Below are positions 1 to 10,893 of a stretch of 64,000 bases of DNA, in pieces. Source of the stretch: Budorcas taxicolor. Taxonomy: Eukaryota > Chordata > Mammalia > Artiodactyla > Bovidae. The translations under genes were made by a program, and so were the position numbers. Positions within the stretch are counted from its first letter, which is position 1, and each line of letters begins with the position of its first letter. The stretch covers positions 144,715,122-144,779,121 of the forward strand of contig NC_068920.1 of assembly GCF_023091745.1 (NCBI RefSeq), in the 5' to 3' direction. The notes beneath the pieces were generated by a model. The model was not told where the DNA came from and made no database searches. It saw only the letters and a list, made by a program, of their open reading frames with translations.

Positions 1-200
1 TGTCTTGCATATAAGGTCGTTGTTAGCATTTTCTAAATTTCATATATATGTGTTAATATACTGTATTGGTGTTTTTTTTTTTTTTTCTGACTCAGTTCGC
101 TCTATATAATAGACTCGTTTCATCCACCTCATTAGAACTGATTCAAAAGTGCTATTTTTAATAGCTGAGTAATATTTCATTGTGTATATGTAAATCTCCT
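1..200 (-). mobile_element. L1 (ruminant L1) 3'-end fragment
   Basis: Reads as the reverse complement of the 3' end of a ruminant L1: a stretch resembling the ORF2 end/3' UTR, including a tract like '...catccacctcattagaactg' and a 'gagtaatatttcattgtgta' run typical of L1 tails. It runs off the left edge. A T-run at 67-87 interrupts it. No coding capacity remains. Confidence 0.75.
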
Positions 201-666
201 TTTTATCTTACCTGAATCCAGCTAAATTATTCTTATGATTGTCCTGAGAACAAAGCATTATCGACTTGTGGTAGGGTATGTAAAGGATTAATTTTGTATC
301 ATATTCATTTCTAATAATTATTAAACATGATTCTATTGGGATACTTTGTGTCTCTGGGGAAATGGAATACTTTAAACATACAGAGTCAGAAAAGTCTGAG
401 TGTCTCATACACACTTGGATGTCTCACATGTCCCCTTCAGGACCATATTAGCAAAAGGTTCTCAACAAATATGGTTGAATGAACAAATAAGGGGAGAAGG
501 TGTGACTATAAAATGATGAGGCTGGTTATTTGGTGTGCATGTCTTCATGGATAAAGAAGAAACCTGGTGTGGAGGTAAAAGGACCCAGACTCTGGTTTCC
601 AAGAGAACTGAGGTCTAATTTAGCTTTCCTGTGTTTCAAAAATGTTTGACTCAGAACTGACATATA
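201..666. other. No gene seen; AT-rich unique sequence
   Basis: Only short accidental open frames occur here. I recognise no repeat family, splice-flanked exon or RNA gene. Confidence 0.5.
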
Positions 667-667
667 T

Positions 668-944
668 GTTGTTGCTGCTGCTAAGTCGTTTCAGTCGTGT
701 CCGACTCTGTGTGACCCCATAGACGGCAGCCCACCAGGCTCCCCCATCCCTGGGATTCTCCAGGCAAGAACACTGGAGTGGGTTGCCATTTCCTTCCCCA
801 ATGCATGAAAGTGAAAAGTGAAAGTGAAGTCGCTCAGTTGTGTCCGACTCTTTGCGACCCCATGGACTGCAGCCCACCAGGCTCCTCTGTCCATGGGATT
901 TTCTAGGCAAGAGTACTGGAGTGGGTTGCGATTTCCTTCTCCAG
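668..944 (-). mobile_element. BOV-A2 dimeric SINE
   Basis: Two Bov-A monomers in tandem on the minus strand, joined by a GTGAAA-rich linker near 806-830. The dimer lacks the tRNA-like head of Bov-tA. The (GCT)n-like start at 668 corresponds to the 3' end of the element. It generates overlapping open frames on both strands that are artefacts of the SINE sequence. Confidence 0.9.
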
Positions 945-1235
945 ACACATCTGTTAGAGTTAGCAAAACAGAGAGACTAAAACAAGTTAAAATAGCCGTG
1001 TTTCAGTCTTTATCTTTAGAGATAACATTATCTATCTTGCAATATTATTATGAAGAGAAAGTCAGATGTGCATGAGATAACACCTAACATAGAGAGAGCA
1101 TGGCATGCAGTAAGCATCCAATTAATGTAAGTTTCTCTCTTGTGAAGCAGCCAGCAGGGAAAGGTAGACCCTGTGCATGGTTGCTCACAATATGCAATAG
1201 ATTGATTTAAGAAGTGAAGGAACACGGTACTCTGT

Positions 1236-1395
1236 GACAACCTAGATGGGTGTGATGGGGGGGAAGGTGGGAGGTAGGTTCAAGAGGGAGGGGACGTATA
1301 TATACCTATGGCTTATTCATGTTGATGTATGGCAGAAACCAACACAACAATATAAAGCCATTATCCTCCAACTGAAAATAAATAAATTTTAAGGA
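1236..1395 (+). mobile_element. L1 3'-UTR tail
   Basis: A G-rich stretch followed by 'ttcatgttgatgtatggcag' and an A-rich end matches the tail of ruminant L1. It is severely 5'-truncated, as is usual for L1 insertions. Confidence 0.8.
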
Positions 1396-2711
1396 AATGA
1401 AAAAAACAAAAGTGGAGGAACAAACTTGGAGATTTCTTCACTGATGTCAGATCTTTGAATTTTGAAAAAATGTTTGATTTTTATGAAGAGCCAAAAAGCA
1501 CTCAGAGACAGGCAAGGAAATAAATGGAGTGACTTATCAATGGAGATAAAAGTAACTAAGTACAAAAGGATGTGATTAAAATCATGTCATACAAAGCCAA
1601 GTGTTTCATAAGCAAGCACTCTATCAACTTCCAGTTTGGGAGTCAAAAAGTGTTCCGAGGATTACTATACCATAAGAATAAGCTCTCCACAAACTCTTGG
1701 AAGGAAATACATTCATGTAGATATATACTTTCTGCTCTTTCAAAAAAAAAAAAAAACTAAAGAAATGAAAAAAGCCCAGCTTTGTTACTATCTGATCACA
1801 CTTTTTATAATTCTTCACTTCAGTTGGTAATGTGCTTTTACGTATGCTCATTTGTACCTGGGGAAACAGAGATTCAGATTTTAGTTTTAAGTGATGTGCC
1901 CGAGATGACATAATTGGTAATTCATAGAGCTGGATCTGGAACCCAAATCATGCTCTTCCCATCACGCTACCTATCTTTTCTTTGTACTCTGGTCTGCAAA
2001 TGTCTTGTTTTCAGAACAAAGTTACTGTAGTCCATCAACTGATAGCAACAGGGAAACTATTTGGGGAGGTAAGTAATGCTACAAATTATTACTATTCTTC
2101 TTATTATTAATTTTTATTCCCAGTGTCTCTAGCTGGAGATAAATTTAATCTGTAAACATTCTTAAAGAGTGACTTCAGTTTTGTGTAGCCGGGTCTTGGC
2201 AGTTGGGAAAACACATGCAGTGACTTGAATGAGACGCTGAGCCCTTATCTCAGGGGTCTCCGGTGGCCTGTGGACTCAGAGCATGGTGGGAACTGCTTTT
2301 CCCACTCCTCTTTCTCAAGCTTGCAAGCACAGAGCACTGGGATGGTCCAGCTGCATCCAATTAGACTCCTTCAGACAGGAAGGGAGAGGAGCCACAGAAA
2401 ACACTGGAACGCACAGTCTCACTTGCATGAATGCTTCAGCCTCCTCACCCGGGCACGCTGAGCCCTGTGGTGGAGGAAGCCCAGGCTCTGGAATGCAGCG
2501 ATCTTCACAAGGGGGACATTGTTCTCTGGAGCGGACAGTTCTCTGCGCGTTAAGAGTGCCCACACTGTGAGTCAGCGGGGACTGGGCTCCAAACCAACTT
2601 CACTCTGCCTTGCCCGACACAGATGCAGAAAAGTCTGGTTTTAAAGGCCCTGCACCTTTTAAGAGCAAATCAGGGCTGTCCCTATCCCTAAATATCCTTG
2701 CTTCTTACTTT
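1396..2711. other. Mostly unique sequence with one MIR-like scrap
   Basis: Contains an A-run at 1741-1755 and, around 1848-1975, a minus-strand MIR-like segment (pattern of 'gggaaacagagattcag' then 'agtgatgtgcccgagatgac'). The segment 2225-2570 is somewhat GC-richer and holds overlapping open frames of 78-95 codons on both strands, without splice or homology support. No gene is called. Confidence 0.45.
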
Positions 2712-2922
2712 GAGATTCCCCTGTGGCTCAGCAGTAAGGAATCCACTTGCAATGCAGGAGTCACAGTTGATGAGGGTTCTTTCCCTGGGTTGGGAAGATC
2801 CTCTGTTGGAGGAAATGGCAACCCACTCCAGTATTCTTACCTGGGAAATCCCATGGACAGAGGGGCCTGGTGGGCTACAGTCCTTAGTATAGCAAAGAGT
2901 CAGACACAGCTGAGCATGCACA
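2712..2922 (+). mobile_element. Bov-tA SINE
   Basis: Begins with a diverged tRNA-derived head (plus-strand 'cctgtggctcagcagtaag'), followed by the Bov-A body ending in the 'agagtcagacacagctgagc' type tail. The degraded B-box region indicates an older copy. Confidence 0.88.
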
Positions 2923-4040
2923 CAAAGACCAGACTGAGATGAAATATGGAGATCTCAGAAAAAACGATGTCATGAAGCAGCCAGACCCATGTGAGGAGAC
3001 CTGCAGTAAGTTAGAGCAGGGAACACCAGACCACTGGGCTTTTCCAGTTTTCAATGGACCTCAGCAGAAGAAGCAACTCTTAGTTGGAAATGGAATTATT
3101 GAATGCTTTTTCCTGCCATGCCAGATCCTGTATGTCTCACCAATACACCGTATGGGTTCACTGTGTGGCATTTTTTGTTGATCTCAGCTCAAGGAGAAGA
3201 TGTGCATGGAAAGACATGCCAGGTGAATTATTCTCAAGGCTCAGTTTTATTTTTTATCTTTCTTTTATTCATTTTTTAAAATTATGAAAACATGATAATA
3301 CATTTACAGGAGACTTGGAAAGTATGGGACAAAATTATATATAGTCTCACTATATGTTCCAATCATTTAAGTAGGTAAATTAAGATTTTTCATTGACGTT
3401 ATAACATCTAACTCTCAAAGATGAATAGAATGAACGTAGAAGTCGAGAAGTAGAAGAATATAGCAGACCCAAAAAGCATTATGAACCAATTTGATATAAT
3501 TAAGATTTATACAATTTCCACACAGCAGTAGGATATAAATTCTGTTCAAGTTCCCATAGACTATAAACTAGGAGACACAGGAACATATCCAGAGACATAA
3601 GACCAGGTGCAGAAATTCAAGGTCTAAATGTATTGAAATCATACACAGTCGGTTCTCTTATTCTTGTAAAATTATGTTAGGGATCAGTCAAAAGATATTT
3701 GATTTTTTTTTTTTTACACTATAATACTGTATTGGTTTTGCCATACATCAACAACAAAAAAAAAGGAAAAAAAAAAAGATATTTGAAAATAACCCACATA
3801 TTTTCAAATGCAATGTGACATTTACCAAGGGAGATCTTTGACTTAGTCAAGGCTCAGTTTTAGAAGGATAATCTTATTTTTCCACTGGAGCAAAAGTTCT
3901 ATTGAATTAGATTGTTCAAGCTTAGAGATATTCAAATGTGATGATTCCAAGTGTATCTCATCAAAATCAACACAAAGGTAACATGTAGTTTTGGGCTAGA
4001 GCCCAATACTTGGGTGCTTTCTTCACTCCCTAGTTGACCT
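2923..4040. other. No gene seen; includes a short L1 tail remnant
   Basis: Unique AT-rich DNA. Around 3700-3765 a T-run followed by 'actgtattggttttgccata' looks like a minus-strand L1 tail, immediately followed by A-rich simple sequence to about 3780. Nothing else is recognised. Confidence 0.45.
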
Positions 4041-4310
4041 GTGGGAGAAGGAAATGACAACCCACTCTGGTATTCTTGCCTGGAGAATCCTGTGGACAGA
4101 GGAGCCTGGAGGGCTGCTGTCCATATGGTTGTACAGAGTCAGACATGACTGAAGTGACTTAGCATGCATGCATGCATTGGAGAAGGAAATGGCAACCCAC
4201 TCCAGTATTCTTGCCTGGAGAATCCCAGGGACAGAGAAGCCTAGTGGGCTGCCGTCTATGGGGTCGCACAGCGTCAGACACGACTAAAGTGACTTAGCAG
4301 CAGCAGCAGC
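4041..4310 (+). mobile_element. BOV-A2 dimeric SINE with target-site duplication
   Basis: Two plus-strand Bov-A monomers separated near 4165-4175 by a (ATGC)n-like linker, ending in (GCA)n. The 9-bp repeat 'agttgacct' lies at 4032-4040 and again at 4311-4319, which fixes the insertion boundaries. Confidence 0.92.
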
Positions 4311-4513
4311 AGTTGACCTTAAAAATAGTGAGACCAAGCTAGCAAATATAACCTATTGGGAAAAATTTCAATGTTTAATCTAAAAAATTCATAAGTTAGG
4401 TATTATTATCCCTATTACAATATGAGGAAACTACTATTCAAGGGTACCAGGCATGGTTTATAATTATAAGAACAGCTCAAGAACATTAAAGCTTAAACTT
4501 AAATTGGGGGTTC

Positions 4514-4804
4514 CTCGGAGAAGGCAATGGCACCCCACTCCAGTACTCTTGCCTGGAAAATCCCACGGATGGAGGAGCCTGGTAGGCTGCAGTCCATGGG
4601 GTCGCAAACAGTCGGACACGACTGAGGGACTTCACTTTCACCTTTCGTTTTCATGCATTGGAGAAGGAAATGGCAACCCACCCCAGTGTTCTTGCCTAAA
4701 GAATCCCAGGAATGGGGGAGCCTGGTGGGCTACCATCTATGGGGTCACACAAAGTCGGACACAACTGAAGTGACTTAGCAGCAGCAGTAGCAGCAGCAGC
4801 AGCA
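4514..4804 (+). mobile_element. BOV-A2 dimeric SINE
   Basis: A second plus-strand dimer, 200 bases beyond the first, with (CAG)n at its 3' end. It appears to sit beside or within an old MIR-like stretch (around 4390-4450, 'caatatgaggaaactactat'). Open frames across it are SINE translations. Confidence 0.9.
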
Positions 4805-5177
4805 TTTAGTAAATCACTTTTTACATCCTTGGACAAACCAACAAATATCCCTTAATAAGGTCAAGGTCAACACTTGAATCAGAGCAGACTGCCCTCCCAG
4901 TCCTGGAAATGTATTAGTCTATAGATGTATCCATGTTTTTATACAAGCAGGGGATAGTGACCAGAAGTGATCTAGACAGACCCTATTCACCATTGATTGG
5001 TTAGGCTAGCATAGTCAAAGTAGAAAACAAAACCTTGGCAAAATTTTTATGAGGATTGAGTAGGAAAGTGTATGTCAATTGCCTTGCATGTTGCTTATAT
5101 GTGTTAAGATCTGAATTTTAGATCATGCAAAGATTTCAGAAGGACTCCGATCTTGGGGAAGTCCTCATTCTTTGGGA

Positions 5178-5532
5178 ACCTTTTTAAAATGTGTTTCTTT
5201 ATTTCGACTGTGCTGGGTCTTTGTTGCTTCCCAGGTTTTTCTTGAGTCGCCATGAGCAGGGGCTGCTCTCTAGTTGCAGTGTATGCGCTTTCACTGTGGT
5301 GGCTTCTCTTGCTGTGGAGCACAGGCTCTAGGGGTGCACGCTCCAGTATTTGTGGCATCTGGGATCAGAAGCTGTGGCTCCCAGGTTTTAGAACACAGGC
5401 TCAGTCATGCACAGTGGTGCACAGGCTTAGCTGCTCTGAGGCAAGTGGGGTCTTCCTGGATCAGGAATTGAACCGCCATCTCCTGCACCAGCAGGTGGAT
5501 TCTTTACCACTGAACCCCCAAGGAGGCTTGTT
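5178..5532 (-). mobile_element. CHR-type cetartiodactyl SINE
   Basis: Minus-strand copy with the repeated 'gtggcttctcttgctgtgga' style body and, at its right end, the reverse of a tRNA-like head ('tctttaccactgaaccccca'). CHR SINEs are shared across whales, hippos and ruminants, so this is older than the Bov-tA copies. An open frame of 153 codons (5252-5713) reads through it antisense and into an L1 tail. I regard it as accidental. Confidence 0.8.
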
Positions 5533-5943
5533 TGGGAGCCTTTTTGTGAACTTTCATCTGAGATATGTGGAGATCAAGCTTCATCAGGGACCTGTGTCTC
5601 TGGCAGCCACACATGGGGAAACTGAATTGCAAAAACCTAGAGACTGTCAGAGTAAAGTAAGTCAGAAAGAGAAACACAAATATCATATCTTAGCGCAGAT
5701 ATATGGAATCTAGCAAAATGATACAGATGAACCTAAGAAACAGAGACACAGACATAGAGAACAAACATATGGATGCCGACGTGGGATGAAATGGGAGATT
5801 GGGATCGACACATGTAACACTACCATGTATAAAACAGATAACTAATGAGAACCTTCCTGATAGCACAGGGAACTCTACTCAGTAATCTGTGGTGACCTAA
5901 ATGGAAAGGAAATGCCCAAAAGATGGGATATGTGTTTATGTAA

Positions 5944-6145
5944 GGGCTTCCCTGATGGCTCAGATGGTACAGGATCCACCTGCAGTGCACGAGACCTGGG
6001 TTTGACCCCTGGGTCAGGAAGACCCCCTGGAGAAGGACATAGCAACCCACTCCAGTATTCTTGCTGGGACAATTCTGTGGATAGAGGAGCATGGCAGGCT
6101 ATCATCCATGAGGTCAGAAAGAGTCAGCACAACTGAGCGACTAAC
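5944..6145 (+). mobile_element. Bov-tA SINE nested in L1
   Basis: Well preserved tRNA-like head ('gggcttccctgatggctcag') followed by the Bov-A body. It ends near 'cacaactgagcgactaacac'. It interrupts the L1 3' UTR. Confidence 0.92.
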
Positions 6146-6159
6146 ACGATTACATTTAT

Positions 6160-6350
6160 GCTCTGATGCTGGGAGGGATTGGGGGCCGGAGAAGAAGGGG
6201 ACAACAGAGGATGAGATGGCTGGATGGCATCACTGACTCGATGGACGTGAACTCCGGGAGATGGTGATGGACAGGGAGGCCTGGCGTGCTGCGATTCATG
6301 GAGTCACAAAGAGTCGGACACGACTGAGTGACTGAACTGAACGGAACTGA
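6160..6350 (+). mobile_element. BovB LINE 3' tail
   Basis: The last 190 bases of a BovB copy, ending in the ACTGA-type pentamer microsatellite ('gactgaactgaacggaactg') that replaces a poly-A tail in this RTE-type LINE. It lies directly between the Bov-tA copy and the rest of the L1. Confidence 0.88.
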
Positions 6351-6437
6351 TACATATGGCTGATTCTCTTTGCTGCACAGTAGAAATGAATTCAATGTAA
6401 AGCAACTATATTGCAATAAACATTAAAAAAAAAAAAA

Positions 6438-7229
6438 GCAGCCTTGTGCCTTTCCTAGTAAGTGGCTATCTCTTCTACCGAAAGGACTCAAAAGACGTTG
6501 CCTGAGCCGGCTTCCCTGTTCTTGTCCAGAGCCACACATCCGGGACTAAACAGGACAGCTTCTCCACAGAGTGCAGGAGGGCAACCAACCAGAGCCTTGG
6601 GGAGCCCCCACTGCTGGTCTGACTTCTGTCATGTTTGGCCATATCTAGGCCATGACGTAAGACTGAATTGTTTGCTTGACCTTTCGGTGAGATCAGTATC
6701 TAAGTCCCTGCTTGTATCTTTCTCTGGCCCCTGATGTCTCTGCTGCCGGTCTATTTCTCCTCTCTCTAGAGTCAGCTACATGTTGTGGAATGCTCTTATA
6801 TAAGTTCCCTGCACCCCCTCCCCACTGCCTACTCCCTTGCCATACCCCTTCATTGCTCACCCCTGCCCACACATCTAGATTTGTAGGATAGGAAAAGCCC
6901 TCACTGATGAAAAGTGGCATGTTCCAAGCCAACTGACTTGTCCCACATCACAGCTAACTCTGAGGACAATGACCCTGGAATGGCAAGATGCTGGAGTTGG
7001 GTAGGTGTGTCTGAGAGTTGTCATCTGACAGAGAGCAAGATAGGTGTGACAGTGAGTACGCTCAGGTTTCCAGAGTTTTCAGTGACCTGGTTACTGCCCT
7101 TCTTCTAGAGAGAAGATTCATTTCTTGCCTTGAATAGAAGTGGTGTGCATAAGAATTAACATGCAGTGATCTCCAAGGCAGAACTAGCTGAGTTCCAGGC
7201 ATTTTCATTGAATTAGCTGCTCTGAATTC
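6438..7229. other. No gene seen; unique sequence
   Basis: Moderately GC-rich DNA with open frames of 64-90 codons on both strands. I see no start context, splice-bounded frame or family resemblance, so none is annotated. Confidence 0.45.
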
Positions 7230-7530
7230 TATCTGGATGCTTCATGGACATCTCAAAATCAACAAGTCTAAAGGTGAATTTATCACCATCCAATCAAACC
7301 AGCCTCGAATGTCATGCTCTCTACAGCGTGAGATTAGACCCATGATCTGCCCAGTCACCAAAGCCAAAACCTCCCCTTGCCTCACTGCTTACCCAACCTG
7401 TCCCTAATTTTCACTGAATTATATGTATCTTGCCTATCTCTTCCCTACAGTCATCTCCTCTGCATATCCTAACTGTCATCATGCCAGTACTTCCCTTCAT
7501 CATTTCTTACTCAGACTACTAGAGCATGCC
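7230..7530 (+). mobile_element. Probable old L2-class LINE fragment
   Basis: The pattern of short C-rich coding-like text ('ctgcccagtcaccaaagcca', 'ctcatcatgccagtact'-like spacing) resembles diverged L2/CR1 ORF sequence. The match is by eye and weak. Confidence 0.35.
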
Positions 7531-7623
7531 AATTCACAAGGAAAGTTTTATAATCATAACAACTTCTGGGCCCCATTTCTGATCCGTAAGAATTACTGGG
7601 AGAGGGGTGGAGTCTGGGCACTA

Positions 7624-7700
7624 ACATATATATATATACATACATATATATATACATATATATACATATATATATACACAAAGTTTATATATATATACAA
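7624..7700. repeat. (TA)n/(CATA)n microsatellite
   Basis: An alternating T-A tract with interspersed C, in compound (TA)n-(CATA)n form. Open frames across it are meaningless. Confidence 0.95.
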
Positions 7701-8473
7701 AGTTTTATGATGATCTCCATTAGTTAGCATTTCCCTCAGAGTTATCTATGTGCTTTGAACTTATTCCTTACCTGGAAGCATTTATTTTGCTCTGCCATTG
7801 AGCTACTTCCAGCTCAGATTTTATCATGACTAGTCACTTTTGTCTGTTTTCTAGAAGACAGAGTCTGGTACAAATCAGTTTAGTTTGATAAATGGGTTAA
7901 AGGCTTCATGGTGAGTGAGGGAAAAAGAGAGAGGGATAATAAAATTCTTAAACTTCCAGGAGGTACCCATGGGGCGGAGACGAAAGGTACAGGAGATTCA
8001 GAGTCTTCCACGTCCTTCAAACATGTGACCATCAGCACCACCTCTGGTCCTGATAATAAACACTTCAGCTCTTCTGGGGCTGCCAGTCACAGAGGGCACA
8101 TTTGGACACTGGCTGGATCCTTTGGGCTTTCTACTCTGATTCCTGCTGGACCCAGCCCATGCCACTTTGTTTCCAGTTTGAGCAACCAGGTCTTTGCAAA
8201 TAGAGTCCTGAGCCATCAGCATATTTTTACAAAATGGCATTCCAATGATGACTTGTGTCATTTAATTAGAAACAGATGGTTCACATTCTTTCATATATAC
8301 ATGTCTAAAAACTAAAGGAAGGAATATCTGACATAAGCTCATGAAGGATCTCAATATTTTAAGGATTAGGGTACCAGTGTGTCATATTTAGTTGAATCCA
8401 AAGACCCAAACATGTTTAACAGTCAGTCTTCTCACCTGTAGAGGTGAGATAAGCTCTTAGTATTCTAACAAAT
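7701..8473. other. No gene seen; unique sequence with one 135-codon frame
   Basis: The frame at 7908-8315 (+) is among the longer ones outside recognised repeats, but it has no recognisable domain and an overlapping antisense frame. The composition resembles flanking DNA. I treat it as non-coding. Confidence 0.4.
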
Positions 8474-8690
8474 CTTCCCAGGTGGCGCAGTGGTAAAGAA
8501 TCTGCCCGCCAATGCAGGAGAGACACAAGAGACACAAGTTCAATTCCTGGGTCAGGAAGATTCCCTGGAATAGGAAATGGCAACACTCTGCAGTATTCTT
8601 GCTAGGAATATTCCATGGATAGAGAAGCCTGGCAGACTACAGTTCAGAGGGTCTCAAAGAGTTGAACATGACTGTGTGATTGAGCAAGCA
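8474..8690 (+). mobile_element. Bov-tA SINE
   Basis: Starts 'cttcccaggtggcgcagtgg' and runs through the tRNA-like region and Bov-A body. There is a small internal duplication of 'gagacacaa' in the head. Confidence 0.9.
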
Positions 8691-8707
8691 CACACATTCT
8701 GACAGAT

Positions 8708-8880
8708 CAGCATTCTCAACCTTGGCTATACATTGGAATGACCTGGAAAGCTGTGAAAATGCAAGTAAGCCTTTGGTTCATCTCCCCAAAATTCTATGGA
8801 ATTGGTCTGTGGTGGATCCTGGGCATCAGGTTTTATTTAACACCTTTCAGGTGATTCCAATGAGCAGCGAAAGTTGACCG
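8708..8880 (+). mobile_element. MER5-type hAT (Charlie) MITE
   Basis: The left end 'cattctcaaccttggctata' and right end 'aatgagcagcgaaagttgac' are approximate inverted repeats. The interior has the 'tggaatgacctggaaagc' pattern of MER5-like non-autonomous hAT elements. It is ancient and diverged. Confidence 0.65.
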
Positions 8881-9149
8881 ATGGAGGACTCCAAGGAGCC
8901 CAGGATTTTCAAAAGGAAAAAGCATTTTTCTTCAAATTCTCTAAATGAACCAGAAGGAAACTTAAGTTGATATGTGCTGTGTCTATGAGGGCTAGAATCA
9001 TAGGGGAAAACGGGTGCTTCAAGATGTTCATGGACAGTTTTTCTGGCAAAGTAGTGAGCTTTCATTGCTTAGTGCAAAGGTAGGCACAGAGAGGTCATAC
9101 ATGGGATTCTAGCATCAGTTGGAAAATAAGTGTTAAGGGTTTATTGCAT

Positions 9150-10125
9150 CCTCTGAAAACTCAAATACTGAAAATCTAGCTCGTGGTACCTCAGAATGTG
9201 ATTTTATTTGCAGATAGGTTTTTTTTTTTTTTTTTTTTTGCAGAATAATAAATTAAGATGATGTCATTAGGGTGAGCCCCAATCCAATATCACTGGTTTC
9301 TTTATGGAAAAGGGAAAGTTTGGACAAACAGGCATGTGCACAAAGAGAACACGATGTGAAGATGAAACCTGAGATTCGGGCGATGCTTCTGCAAGCCAAA
9401 GAATAATAGAGATTGCAGCAAACAACCAGCAGCTAAGAGAAAGGCATTCTATTACCCAGGTTCTCTGGAGAAGCAGAACCAATAGGAAATGTGTATAAGT
9501 CCTCTACACACACACGTATATACACATTTACAGATATATGTTTAGTGAAGAAGATTTATTATAAGCAATTGGCTCACGCAATTATAGAGGCTGAGAAATC
9601 CCACCATCTGCAAGCTGGAGACCCAGGAAGAGCCTGGGGACTGTCATTTCAGTCTGAGTCTGCAGGGCTGAACACCAGGAGAGTCAACAATGTAAATCCA
9701 CGTCGGAGGGCAGGAGAAAAAGAGATGAGATGTCCCAGCTCCACAGTGAGGCAGAAGAAAAACATGGGAAAGAATTCCTCCTTCCTCCGCCTGTTGTTCC
9801 ATTCCAGCCACCCACACAGGGAGGACAATCTGTTTTCCTGAGTCCACTGACTCAAATGCTAATCTGGTCCCAAACACCCTCGCAGACACACCCAGAAATT
9901 GTGTTTAATTCAGGCACCTCTGGGACCAGGCAAGTGGACACCACATTGACCGTCACTTGCATGGAAAAGATTCTCCCTTATGGACCTTAAAAGGAACCAA
10001 TCCAACCGACACCTTGACCTGGAACTTCTGACCTCTAGACGGTGAGACAACACATTCTGTTGTTGAAGCCAGCCAGTCTGTGAGGCTCTGTTATAGGAGT
10101 GCTACAAGCAACTATGATAAGCTTG
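9150..10125 (+). mobile_element. MLT1-type MaLR LTR, split by an insert
   Basis: Left part about 9150-9447, right part about 9963-10125. Recognisable landmarks are 'gtacctcagaatgtgatttt', 'gtcattagggtgagcccc' and, on the right, 'accttgacctggaacttctg' plus 'gctctgttataggagtgcta'. A long T-run (9220-9239) has expanded inside the left part. MaLR LTRs are old mammalian ERVL-related elements. Confidence 0.75.
9448..9962 (-). mobile_element. LTR-like element inserted in the MLT1 LTR
   Basis: About 510 bases that clearly interrupt the MLT1 sequence. The 4-base string 'gcat' is found on both sides (9444-9447 and 9959-9962), consistent with an LTR-retrotransposon target duplication. The block starts with 'attacccaggttctctggag'. 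Read on the minus strand it resembles an ERVL/MaLR-class LTR. The family name is uncertain. Confidence 0.55.
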
Positions 10126-10733
10126 ATGGTACTTAAGATTCCCTTCCCACAGAGACTCTCAGAGGAGATGGGATTAAAATGGGAAAGAAATCAGCATTAG
10201 CTGAGCACATACTATGTGTCCAGGACTCTGTTAAGTGCTTTGTAAGTGAAAGTGAAAGTGAAAGTGAAAGTGAAGTCGCTCAGTCATGTCTGACTCTTTG
10301 CAACCCTATGGACTATAGCCCACAAGGATCCTCTGTTCGTGGGATTCTCCAGGCAAGAATCCTGGAGTGGGTAGCCATACCCTTCTTCAGGGGATCTCGA
10401 CCCAGGGACCAAACTTGCATCTCTTATGCCTCCTACATTGACAGTTGGGCTCTTTACCACTGGCGCCACCTGGGAAGACCAATGACTGGTGCAATCGTCT
10501 TTAATTACAGATGAGAAAACTTAAGTGAAGATCACTTAGCTAGAGGTACCATCGTAAGCAAGGAGAAAGAAAGGAAGAGGGCATAAGCCCTGGAGTCGGG
10601 CAATCGAAGCAAACTGTTAGGATAGAGCTGCTGGCTTTCCATCTGTAAAGTGGGAATGATGTCATGATAACAGTAATAATAATGCTTAGACCATATGATG
10701 GGCGAGAGCATTCACTTCCTCTGAAGAAACTGA
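10126..10733 (-). mobile_element. MIR-like SINE remnants flanking a Bov-tA insertion
   Basis: The stretch 10197-10243 ('gagcacatactatgtgtcca') and 10481-10560 ('acagatgagaaaacttaagt') together read as one minus-strand MIR. A Bov-tA insertion at 10244-10480 splits it. A separate plus-strand MIR-like piece ('ccatctgtaaagtgggaatg') lies at about 10635-10690. Confidence 0.55.
10244..10480 (-). mobile_element. Bov-tA SINE with (GTGAAA)n tail
   Basis: Minus-strand copy. Its 3' end at 10244-10275 is a short (AGTGAA)n array, and its tRNA-like head ends at 'ggcgccacctgggaagacc'. It is inserted in a MIR. Confidence 0.92.
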
Positions 10734-10800
10734 TGTTATGCCCAGAGTCCGAGTCCCCAAAACTGAGAGACATCCACAGCAATGCAAAAGCATGAAGGGG

Positions 10801-10807
10801 TTTTATT
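10801..10807 (-). terminator. LTR polyadenylation signal
   Basis: AATAAAA on the minus strand inside the solo LTR, about 80 bases past its TATA box. This is the spacing expected of a short R region. Whether it is used is unknown. Confidence 0.6.
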
Positions 10808-10885
10808 TCTAGCTCAAGCTAGGGCTCCCACCACATCCAACGCAGTGGAGTGGAGCAAGGAGCCCCGAGCCCAGATTTACAGCAG

Positions 10886-10893
10886 TATTTATA
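10886..10893 (-). promoter_or_regulatory. LTR TATA box
   Basis: TATAAATA on the minus strand in the solo LTR, with CCAAT-like motifs upstream (the minus-strand reading contains 'agccaat' three times between about 10918 and 10980). It could still act as a cryptic promoter toward lower coordinates. Confidence 0.55.

Larger units (their letters stand above)
5640..6437 (+). mobile_element. L1 3' end, interrupted by two younger insertions
   Basis: L1 3'-UTR sequence occupies about 5640-5943. It resumes at about 6350-6437 ('tggctgattctctttgctgc' then an A-tail). The interval between holds a Bov-tA SINE and a BovB tail. The order of nesting shows that the L1 was present first. Confidence 0.8.

Noticed and set aside
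5252..5713. 153-codon frame as a gene
   Set aside because: It is the antisense reading of a CHR SINE running into an L1 tail.
7908..8315. 135-codon plus-strand frame as a gene
   Set aside because: No domain, no splice context, and a long antisense frame overlaps it; consistent with chance.
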